Assembly: GCA_041687755.1 (NCBI GenBank)
Contig: JBDNJM010000108.1
Location: forward strand, 8,389 to 72,388
Reading direction: 5' to 3'
DNA from: JBDNJM01 sp041687755
GTDB taxonomy: Bacteria > Planctomycetota > UBA1135 > GCA-002686595
DNA length: 64,000 nucleotides
Shown here: in pieces, positions 54,050 through 62,200 of the stretch
Layout: every line of letters starts with the position of its first letter
How positions within the stretch are numbered: position 1 is the first letter of the stretch
Position numbers and translations under genes: made by a program
The notes under the pieces: generated by a model
Databases searched by the model: none
What the model was told of the DNA's origin: nothing
Seen by the model: the letters and a program-made list of their open reading frames with translations, nothing else

Positions 54050-54223
54050 ATGGACAACAAGAACACGCGCGTCGAAGACACGACCGACGACGAGGCCCAC
54101 CGGAACACCGACAGCGTGGCCCGCGCCCAGGAGGACGAGTTGGACCTGGACCAACTCGACCTGCGGGTCGAAGAGATCGAGGAGCGCATCAGCCCCAGCG
54201 AGACCAACGTGTTCGACAAGTAG
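54050..54223 (+). CDS. Small acidic peptide, candidate RiPP precursor
   Basis: A 57-residue peptide starting at the ATG 54050, 91 bases after the second radical SAM stop. It is strongly charged (10 Asp, 9 Glu) and has no Cys. A predicted helix in the middle (ELDLDQLDLRVEEIEERI, residues 30-47) looks like a leader-peptide recognition segment, followed by a short C-terminal tail SPSETNVFDK (48-57) that could be the modified core. Position after two B12-type radical SAM enzymes and this leader/core look support a ribosomally made, modified peptide. No conserved motif known to me confirms it, and no ribosome-binding site is visible. Confidence 0.6.
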   Translation: MDNKNTRVEDTTDDEAHRNTDSVARAQEDELDLDQLDLRVEEIEERISPSETNVFDK

Positions 54224-54456
54224 GGCTTGGGGGGTCGCCCGGCGGTGACCCGCACGGACGTCCAGGCTCTCGCTCCGGCCCACGCCCCGGCGTGCAGCTA
54301 GCGCGCGGCGACGCGCGGGGCTCCCCTAGCTGCCCTTCCGGCGCTCCCGCCTCCTACCCGCCCACCATCCCTCCCAAGCTCCGTCACCGCAGCCGGCGAG
54401 GGGTGTAGTCTCCTCCTGTGAGCTTCCAAGTGCTGCCCCCGCCGTCCCGACCGCCG

Positions 54457-56151
54457 ATGCATTCGACCCCGCAGGCCCGTCCAGCTGACCCAGCGAGGTC
54501 CCGAGTCTTCCAGCTGGCTTCGGGTGCACTTCTGGCGCTCGCCCTCGCCCTGACCTCCGCGCCAGCGCCGGCAGCCGGCCCCTCCGCCACCGAGTCCTGC
54601 GCCACCGTCGCCCGCGGCGACGGCATGAAGGCCGTGCGCCGCATCGAGGGTTTTGCGAAGCCCTCCGCCCGCGCCCGCGCGAAGCTCGACGACGACGACC
54701 TCGTCGCCGCTATCGAAACCGTCTTCACCGTCGGCCCGGGCGACTCCGACATGGACTGGCCGCGCTTCGACCTGGCGCTGTGCAGCCTCGCCGGCGTGAC
54801 CTACCCCTCCTCGGGGCCTGGCGACCTCACCCTGCGGCGACTCGCAGTCGAAGCGCTCTCCTCGCGCCTCGCCGGCAGCGACGGCGGCAGCACGGCCGAG
54901 TACCTGTACGGATCGGTGCTCCCCGCGGACGCGGACGCCACCGAAGACCAGCGCGTCGGCGCATTGGTCACGCTCGAGGGCCAGTTCCCTGAGCGCGCGC
55001 AAGAGCTGCTGCGCTACCTCTCGATGTCCGACACCTCCACGCCGCGCGTGCGCGAGACCGCGGCGCGCGCGCTCGTCGGCTGGGCGGACATGAACGCCAG
55101 CCGCGCCCTCGTCTCCGCCGCCGAGCTGGCCAAGGGCGCCGACGCCCGGCGCCTGCGCGACCTGCTTGCCGAACACCTGTTCCAGCTCGAGCTGCTGCGC
55201 TCCCTGGACACCGCGTTCCCCGCGGACCTCGGCCCCCGCCTGGCCGCGCTGATCGGCGAGGACATCGCCTCCGACGAGTGGCGCACCGCCTCCCGCGCCC
55301 TGCCGCTCGCGCGCTTCATCCCGATCGATGAAGCCGCCCCGCACCTGATCGACGCCCTCGAGGCCTGGCTGGAGCGCGAGTCCAGTGCAGAAGAAGCCGA
55401 GCAACTCGTCGGCTGTCGGCGCCTGATCGAAGAGCTGACGATGACCCTGCGGCAGCTCTCCGGCCGCCAGATCGGCTCCAAGATCAACTCCTGGCGCACC
55501 TGGTGGAAGAACTACGACCCCGCCGCCGCTGCCACGGATGCGGCCGACGACGGCGCCACCACCCGCGCAGCGTCCTTCTTCGGCCTCGAAATCCAAAGCG
55601 GCGCCGTCGCCTTCCTGATCGACGCCTCGGGCAGCATGGAGGGTTCCCCGCCCCGCGAACCCGGCTCGAGCCTCGCGCCCGGCGGTTCCGACGGCAACCG
55701 CTACGACGAGGCGGTCAAGCAGCTCACCAACGCCCTCGCCGACTACCAGAGCCCTATTGGCTTCCGCCTCGCCCTGTTCTCCACCGGCGCCAAGATCTGG
55801 CGCAAGCAACTCACCCTCGCCAACGAGAAGGGCCAAAAGGAAGCCCGCCGCTGGCTCCAACGCTTCGGGCCCGACGGCGGCACCGAACTCGGCTCCGGCA
55901 TGGAAGCGCTCTTCCCGACCACCGCGAGGGGCGACCTGCTCAACCTCCCCCAGGTCGACACGGTCGTGATCCTGTGCGACGGCGAGACCGTCGAGAACGC
56001 CGACTGGGCCCGCAACTGGATCGAGCACCACAACCGCGAAGCCGAACTCGTCTTCCACTGCCTCCAAATCGGCGGCGGCCGCGCGGAAGCCCTGCGCACC
56101 CTTGCCGAACTCTCGGGCGGCACGTTCGTGAGCTTGGGCGGCGGCCGCTGA
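54457..56151 (+). CDS. Exported HEAT-like repeat and VWA-domain protein
   Basis: About 564 residues with a signal peptide (LASGALLALALALTSAPAPA). The middle (about 70-350) is made of HEAT-like helical repeats (RVRETAARALVGWADMNASR). It ends in IGSKINSWRTWWKNYDP, a motif common before secreted VWA domains. The VWA domain (about 380-564) has an intact MIDAS (DASGSM at 389), GGTELGSGMEALF with the metal-binding Thr, and VILCDGETVENADW. Proteins of this plan are frequent in Planctomycetota; their partners are unknown. The start may instead be the GTG at 54418. The last 43 bases of the gene are repeated at 57202-57244. Confidence 0.82.
   Translation: MHSTPQARPADPARSRVFQLASGALLALALALTSAPAPAAGPSATESCATVARGDGMKAVRRIEGFAKPSARARAKLDDDDLVAAIETVFTVGPGDSDMDWPRFDLALCSLAGVTYPSSGPGDLTLRRLAVEALSSRLAGSDGGSTAEYLYGSVLPADADATEDQRVGALVTLEGQFPERAQELLRYLSMSDTSTPRVRETAARALVGWADMNASRALVSAAELAKGADARRLRDLLAEHLFQLELLRSLDTAFPADLGPRLAALIGEDIASDEWRTASRALPLARFIPIDEAAPHLIDALEAWLERESSAEEAEQLVGCRRLIEELTMTLRQLSGRQIGSKINSWRTWWKNYDPAAAATDAADDGATTRAASFFGLEIQSGAVAFLIDASGSMEGSPPREPGSSLAPGGSDGNRYDEAVKQLTNALADYQSPIGFRLALFSTGAKIWRKQLTLANEKGQKEARRWLQRFGPDGGTELGSGMEALFPTTARGDLLNLPQVDTVVILCDGETVENADWARNWIEHHNREAELVFHCLQIGGGRAEALRTLAELSGGTFVSLGGGR
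56107..56149 (+). repeat. Left copy of a 43-bp direct repeat (3' end of the VWA gene)
   Basis: These 43 bases encode the last residues of the VWA protein (ELSGGTFVSLGGG). The same sequence recurs at 57202-57244 with 40 of 43 positions identical. The copy pair brackets the zinc-ribbon and phage-like genes, in the same orientation. Confidence 0.88.
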
Positions 56152-56227
56152 TCCCGGCCGGAGTCCCCGGATGCGACCCCCACGGGGGGCCGCAGCCTCA
56201 CCAGCCGAATCTCGGCCGGACGCCCCT

Positions 56228-56614
56228 TCATGGGGCTATGTGGCGGAAGAGCTGGTGCGGGGTCACGACTCCCGGCGCGCGCAGCCCGATCGCGCGCTTG
56301 GTGAACGCGACGCAGGACTGACGCTGGCCGGGTCGGGCAGCCCGCCCCGGCGAGCCTGAGCGGCAAACCTCCAGGACGGTCCAGCCGAGGGTTCGGTACG
56401 CCCTGGACAGATCCTCGGGGTCGGTCGCCGCGACCCGGGCCCGCAGGAGTCCCGACGCGAGCGGATTCAGGAACAACCACCAGGTCTGTCGCTCGAGCAG
56501 GACCGCGCAGTGGCGGAACCCCCTGCGGAGGACGACCGTCCGCCGCAGGGAGCTCTCGCCGGAGAACAGGATCAGGGCGCGAGCCCCGCGGCGCTTGTCA
56601 GTAGCCCTGGCCAC
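56228..56614 (-). CDS. Small phage-type protein of unknown function
   Basis: A 128-residue protein. Its body (ALILFSGESSLRRTVVLRRG, FRHCAVLLERQTWWLFLNPL, YRTLGWTVLEV, SCVAFTKRAIGLRAPGVVTP, HQLFRHI) resembles a small protein found in tail-module regions of siphovirus-like prophages of Proteobacteria. There the pattern RHCFVL…W…DPL…TCVEAVKR.LG…W..TPWQLYR is conserved. The Cys/His residues (FRHC, SCVAF) may form an NlpC/P60-like catalytic pair, which is inference. The start, a GTG at 56614, overlaps the zinc-ribbon gene by 17 bases; no better start exists. It lies inside the interval bounded by the 43-bp repeats. Confidence 0.6.
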   Translation of the reverse strand: MARATDKRRGARALILFSGESSLRRTVVLRRGFRHCAVLLERQTWWLFLNPLASGLLRARVAATDPEDLSRAYRTLGWTVLEVCRSGSPGRAARPGQRQSCVAFTKRAIGLRAPGVVTPHQLFRHIAP

Positions 56615-56759
56615 CGCAGGCTTTGCAAGAGACGGTCTGGGTCGAAGGCATCGTCTCTCGCGATGCACCGCCGACCGGGACCTGGACTTGCTCGGTCTCG
56701 GTGCCGCTGCCGTTGCAGCGCAGGCAAGGTGACTTCCCGGAAGGAATGGAGTTTCCCAT
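56598..56759 (-). CDS. Small DnaJ-type zinc-ribbon protein
   Basis: A 53-residue protein starting at ATG 56759. It has two CxxC knuckles of the DnaJ zinc-finger type, SPCLRCNGSGTETEQ (residues 10-24) and VSCKACGGQGY at the C-terminus (43-53), with a Gln/Val/Pro-rich linker. One half of a DnaJ cysteine-rich domain is typical for such mini-proteins, often found in phages and mobile DNA. It overlaps the phage-type gene by 17 bases, implying one transcript. No ribosome-binding site is evident. Confidence 0.65.
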   Translation of the reverse strand: MGNSIPSGKSPCLRCNGSGTETEQVQVPVGGASRETMPSTQTVSCKACGGQGY

Positions 56760-57316
56760 GGTGTGAAAGGGACGGGGGTTGGAGGGGTTGGCTGCCGGCT
56801 CCCACGGCGGGAGCTCGGCTCGAAGGGCAGGCGGCGGCATCGACCGGAGTCCTCTGGAGCCGGTGCGAGGCGACCGGGTCGTCCCTCGCAGCGGCTCGCG
56901 AGCGCTCCTGCGACGCCTTCGCTGCCCACCCCTGCAAACCGGCTCCAGCGGCCCTGCCAACACAGAAACAGCAAGATTCCCTGCGCAGCCCGCGCGCAGC
57001 CCTCGCCCCAACGCGCGAAGACCGCGGAAAGCGAGCCCTCGCGCCGCCTCCCCAGCGTCAGTCCCCCGAGTTCGAACGGTCCAGCAACTCCGCCCAGCAC
57101 GACTCCAGGTTCGCCAGGCGCTCGAGTCCCTGGGACAGCTCCGCCGAGGTCCATCGCGAGGCCCTGGAAGCCTGGCCCGCCGACCTGCTCGGGGTCACCG
57201 GGAACTCTCGGGCGGCAGGTTCGTTAGCTTGGGCAGCGGCCGCTAGGTCAGCCCTGCCAGCCCCGGGTCCGGAGCTAGCCGCCCCCTCCGGACCCTCACG
57301 CAACGGCCAGCGCCGA
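56760..57316. other. Region between the zinc-ribbon gene and the next secreted-protein gene
   Basis: No firm gene. A minus-strand frame at 57058-57303 (81 codons) has a protein-like end (SAELSQGLERLANLESCWAE) but a low-complexity front and overlaps the repeat copy. It could be the remnant of a third gene of the small unit. The stretch 57202-57244 is the right copy of the 43-bp repeat. Confidence 0.4.
57202..57244 (+). repeat. Right copy of the 43-bp direct repeat
   Basis: It matches 56107-56149 at 40 of 43 positions and still encodes ELSGGRFVSLGSGR followed by a stop (TAG) in one frame. It has no associated gene body upstream, so it is an orphan tail copy, consistent with duplication at an integration or recombination event. 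Confidence 0.88.
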
Positions 57317-59245
57317 CTACAGAATCAGCGTGGCCGCGACGGGGTTGCTGACGAACACGAACTGCAACAGGTTGGAGTCCAGGACGATCGCCGCGTGGTA
57401 GTAACGCCGCCCGACGAACGCGGGCGGGAAGCCACCGACGATGTTCAGTGAGGCCTGGGCGCTTCCGCCGCCGTCCAGGACCCCGAAGAAGCCGGTGTAG
57501 GTCGGCGACGTCAGGTTCGCGATCACGACGCTGAGGTAGTTGTCGTTCGGCGTGAACGGCAGCTCGAGCCCGTCGAGCACGAGGCCTTCGCCGGGGGCCG
57601 CGATCGCCAGGCCACCGCCGAACAGGTAGGGCTCGCCGGCGTACTGGGGCCCGGCCGTGAACGTCAGGTTCTGGACCCCTCCCGCCGAAGCCGAGATCAG
57701 GTCGATGTCGGAGACCAACACCGCGTCTTCTGCCGGCTGGTAGACCAGGTCGAACCGGTAGGTGCCCGGAACATCGACGTAAGTGAAGATGTGCCCGCGA
57801 AACAGGACCACGTCGGGTACCGAGGTCCCCCCAATATCCAACGAGCGCACGTGGGTCCAAACCTCCGAGACATCGCCCGGGCCACCGATGGTGTACGAGA
57901 GCCGCTGAAAGTCCGGGCCCGTCCGGGAGACCATCGCGAGGTCGTAGGCCTCCCCGCCGAGATTATCGAACTGCAAGTACTTCCAACCCATTGAGTTCAG
58001 CTGCACGTCGAAACCCGTCGCGAGGTCTCCCGTCGTCGGCGCCGCCTCCGGAACCAGGCCCAGCAGGGCGAACACGGGCTCCGTCGAACCGTCGCTCGAT
58101 TCGACCACCGAGGGAATCTCGAGCGCGGGCTGACCCGTAGCCGAGTCGATCGGGTTGTCTGAGGGGTCCTCGTCCCGCAGCAGGTCGGGCAGCGTGTCGT
58201 CGGCGATCGGGTCGCTCGCAAACCGCCCCAACTTCACGGTGTGCACCAATCCGCCCTGGCAGGAGCTGCCTTCGACGTCGAGCAGCCCGGCCCCCTCGAA
58301 CTCAGACAAGGGGCCGGTCTGGGTGATCGTCAGCTCGCAGTCCTCGGTCAGGAACTCGCCCACCAAACTGCCGGTCACCAGCCAGCGCACGACCCGGGTC
58401 TCGCCGGGCCCGATGTCCCCCAGCTCCAGCTGGTACTCCGGCGCCTGGACGGGATCGCAGCCCACCTGGGCGTCGACCAGCGCGAACGAGATCGCCAGCA
58501 GCGACACGTTCTCCACGATTTCGGGCTGCTCCGCCTCGACCGTGACGTTGCGCGCCGTCCCGAAGCCGGTGTTCTCGACCTCCAGGTGGAGGGCGAACGG
58601 CTCGGACGGTTCGATCACGGCGGTCGAGAACGGATTGTCGGACCACACGAAGTCGGGCAACGTGTACGTCAGCACCAGCTCCGCATCCGGCTCGACCGTG
58701 ATCGGCACCGCGACCAGCGGGATCGAGATCGGGCTGCCGTTCGTGACGTACCGCAGGCTGCCGCCGATCAGGTACTCGGTGGTCACGCCCCCCGGCGTCG
58801 CCTCGTCCTCGGCCAAGAGCGTCCAGACGGCCGTGCCTTCCGACTGCGGCAGCAAATTGCCCAGCTCGTCGGACAACGGCGTTGAGGGCCCGCCGCTGCC
58901 GACCCCGGTAAAGCCCGGTTCGATCTGGGGCGCACCAATCTGGAACAGCCCGTAGCTATCGAGCCCGTTCGCGTCGCGCACGTCGAACTCGAGTTCGACG
59001 TCCTCGACCAGCGAGTTTGTGTCGTTGCCCATGGTCAGGGTCGCCTCGAAGACCGTTCGCGTAAGAACGAGCTGCTGGCTGAACTTGACGGTGACCTGGG
59101 TGCAGACCTCACCCTGGACGGGCGCGGCGGCCGCAGGGCCGGCCATGGCGAAGAGCGCGAGAGGCAGGAGCATGGCGAAGATCCGGGAGGTGAGCAGGCG
59201 GGAACGGAGCGAAGCAACGTCGTTGGTGAAGTTCAAAGGGTGCAC
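57317..59245 (-). CDS. Secreted protein with CARDB/DUF11-like beta domains
   Basis: A 642-residue protein with a signal peptide near the N-terminus (MLLPLALFAMAGPAAAAPV, about 25-43). The mature part is beta-rich and acidic. Segments such as FALHLEVENTGFGTARNVTV and LGDIGPGETRVVRWLVTGSL match the NEW3/CARDB-type immunoglobulin-like pattern of extracellular proteins. The C-terminal ~200 residues (GVQNLTFTAGPQYAGEPYLF, NYLSVVIANLTSPTYTGFFG) form another beta domain. No enzyme motif was found. Its start is five bases after the stop of the giant upstream gene, so the two are cotranscribed. Confidence 0.75.
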   Translation of the reverse strand: MHPLNFTNDVASLRSRLLTSRIFAMLLPLALFAMAGPAAAAPVQGEVCTQVTVKFSQQLVLTRTVFEATLTMGNDTNSLVEDVELEFDVRDANGLDSYGLFQIGAPQIEPGFTGVGSGGPSTPLSDELGNLLPQSEGTAVWTLLAEDEATPGGVTTEYLIGGSLRYVTNGSPISIPLVAVPITVEPDAELVLTYTLPDFVWSDNPFSTAVIEPSEPFALHLEVENTGFGTARNVTVEAEQPEIVENVSLLAISFALVDAQVGCDPVQAPEYQLELGDIGPGETRVVRWLVTGSLVGEFLTEDCELTITQTGPLSEFEGAGLLDVEGSSCQGGLVHTVKLGRFASDPIADDTLPDLLRDEDPSDNPIDSATGQPALEIPSVVESSDGSTEPVFALLGLVPEAAPTTGDLATGFDVQLNSMGWKYLQFDNLGGEAYDLAMVSRTGPDFQRLSYTIGGPGDVSEVWTHVRSLDIGGTSVPDVVLFRGHIFTYVDVPGTYRFDLVYQPAEDAVLVSDIDLISASAGGVQNLTFTAGPQYAGEPYLFGGGLAIAAPGEGLVLDGLELPFTPNDNYLSVVIANLTSPTYTGFFGVLDGGGSAQASLNIVGGFPPAFVGRRYYHAAIVLDSNLLQFVFVSNPVAATLIL

Positions 59246-59250
59246 CTCAC

Positions 59251-62200
59251 TCAGGACGGCTGACAGCCGGCGGGGATGTTGATGTCCGGCGGAGGCGTCA
59301 CCGAAGGGGAGCCGGAAGAGCCGCCTCCGCCGCCGCCGCCGCCGCCGCCATTGCCCGGGGGCTCACCGGGACCGCCATCGCCACCGTCCGGACCATCCGG
59401 TGAGGGCGGCAACGGGCCCTGGGGCCCGGGCGGCGAGAAGCTCGGTCCGCACTCGTCCACGGGGGCCGAGTAGAAGATCGGAGTCCAGTCCCAGGACAAG
59501 TAATCCGGCGTCTCCACGTAGTACCGAACGCCCCAGCTCACCGAGTAGGAACACGGGAAGTCGTTCGAGACCCTCGTGATGCTGACCGGGACCGTCACAG
59601 ATGCCGGCACGCTGCCGACCGGCGTCCCCGGCAGGTCGCCGAGGTCGGTGACCAAGGTCTGGACGTCGAACGCCTGGAGATCGTCCATGAACAGCTCGAG
59701 CCCCTTGGCCCCCACCAACCCGTAGTTGGTGATCGTCAGATCGACCTGCAGCGACTGGCCCAGGGCCATGTCCAGCTCGAACCAGCCCGGATCGACCAGC
59801 ACCACAGGCGCCGGCACCTCGACCTCGAAGTCCACCTCCAGCTCGATGTCGTACTCGTCCTCGACGTCGGTGGGCTCGACGTCGAACGAGTAGGTGATCG
59901 ACTGGAACTTGAGCAGCGCCAGCAGCGGGAAGGTCTGCCCCGCCGAAATCGGGATCACCGCGTCGAACGACTCGTGGTCGACGGCCGTGATCGAGAGTTC
60001 GTAGGTGCCCTCAAGGACACGCGTCCCGACGTTCGACCCGAACGCGTCGAACAGATCGACGGCTCCGAAGGCGTCGGAAACGCCGGTGTAGACGGTGTCG
60101 GGATCGTTGTACCTGGCGAAGCGCACCTCAGCGCCGGCAAGACCCGGCTGGGGCGGGCTGATCGGCATCCCAAACTCGTCGAAGAACGCGAACTGGTCCA
60201 CAACGGTCAGCACCAGATCGCCCTCGGCCGTGGAGTCCGCGATCAGCTGGTAGGGGTAGTAGACCTGGTCGCCCGCGTCGTCCTCGATGCGGATCTGCTG
60301 GTTCAGGTTGAGCGACTGGATCGTGGTTCCAATCAGCAGGTTGGACGCCGGAACGAAGCCGACCTCGACGATCCGCGTCTCCCCCGGAGCCAGGTCTCCT
60401 AGGTCCTTCGGCGTCACGGGCACGAAGAAGAACGGCTGCCCCACCGTGGCGGGGTCGGCAACGCCCGGTAGCGCCTCGTTCGGCACTCGGTAGGTCAGCC
60501 CGGTCGCGGTCTTGCCGCCCTCGTTGCGAATCGCGATGGAGAAGCTGCTCGCCTCGCCGACGGGCACCTTGGTGAACGACCCGTCGCCCTGGAACAAAGC
60601 GTTCTCGGTCGCGACCAGGTCCACCGAGAAGGGGCTGACAAAGGTCGGGAACGCGACCTCGCGCACCGGCTCCTGGACGCCCAGGACAGCTAGCTCCAGT
60701 CCCACCTCGATCGCCGCCGCCTGGGCAGGATCCGGCGACTCCCCGACGGCCTCCAGGCTCCACAGGAGCGACCGCACTTCGCCAGGGGCAAGCACCGTCG
60801 GCAGATCCTCCAGCTGGAAGTCCAGGTAGGCCGGCACGCCGCCGATCTGCCGCGCGACGCCCACCACGGGCGTGTCGCCCGGGTTCCAGACCGTCAGGGT
60901 CCCGGTCCGAAACTCACCGACCGACAGGGTGCTGGTGACGCTCGCGGGAGAAGCCTTGAGGTCGAACAACAGGAACTCGTCCTGCAGGTCCTGGAGCGGG
61001 TCCTCGAACACGGCGGGGTGGTCCGCATAGACGTCGAAGCGCCCAGCTTCACCCTGGAACGGCTCGAACACGAATGCGTAGGTCCCGTCCGCCTCCGTCG
61101 TCACGTCGAACACGCGCCGCGTGCCCTTGTGTCGCAGGCGAACGCTCACGTCCACCGGACCGGGGAACGGCAAGCCCGTCACCCGATCAAGAGCCTGACC
61201 CGTCAGGCTCACCAGCACCTCACCCGGGGCCGTCGAGCTCAAGCCCTCCTCGAATTTCGTCTCCACGGTGGCCAGGTACGGCGTGCCGAACACCTCGAAC
61301 GAAGCCACGAACAGGTTGTCCGCGTCGTCGGTCTCGTTCAGGGTCCCGTTGCGGTCCAGCTCGACCAGCAGGTACCACGTGGACTGGGTCTGCTCGCTCG
61401 GCAGCGTGAACGGCACGTCGAACGCGTAGCCCTGCTCCGGGGCCAGCACGCCTGAGAACACGCGGTTGGCGAGCAGTTGGTCCCCACCCCCGACCACGGT
61501 GTCGCTCGAGAGCCACACCCGGTCGAACCAGAACCCGTTGGCCGTGCCCTTGCCGCTCGCGTCCGGATCCAGGTTGTCGACGGCCACTGTCGCCGTCGCA
61601 CCCGAGCCGCCGAACAGCGCCTCGAATTCTCCCACGACCCCAACCTGCGCCACCGCGAGGTTCGGCAGGTCGAGCTGCTCGACCGTGAACGGCAGGCTGG
61701 CCGCCAGGTTGTTGCCCTCCTGCAGCCCCTCGTCCACCGCGTTCTGGCTGTCCGCCCGCACCAGGATCCGATACGGCCCCGAGAGCCCGTCCGGCAGAAC
61801 CACATCTTCGGTCCGCATCAGCTCCGCATCGACCGCGAGCTGCCCGCCCGGCGTGTCAAAGCTCCCCAGGAAAAGATCGTTCCCCGACAGCGTCCCGTCC
61901 ACCGACAGGAACAGCGACTCCGACAGCACCGCCGCCCCGGCTTGGGGCCCGGGCTCCGCCACTCCAGTTCCTATGTTCGCAACCGTCCACGAAACGCTGA
62001 TCGCCTCGCCCTCCTCTCCGGTCAAAGGCGGCAGCACGCCACTCGCGACCACGTCGGGCCGCGGCTCCGGCGTCACGACCACGGCCGGCAGCTGGAACGT
62101 CGCGTTGTTCTCCTCGGCCCCCGGCTCGGCGACCGTATTGCCCGAGTCCAAGATCACTCCGAAGTAGAACTCGCCGTCCAAGCCCTCAGGCATCGTCACG

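Noticed and set aside
53975..54283. 102-codon frame antisense to the small acidic peptide gene
   Set aside because: Valine/leucine-rich complement of an Asp/Glu-rich coding strand, as expected for an antisense shadow; the plus-strand peptide has the operon context.
57058..57303. 81-codon minus-strand frame ending in a coiled-coil-like stretch
   Set aside because: Its front half is low-complexity and part of it is antisense to the repeated VWA-gene tail; possible remnant but not a supported gene.
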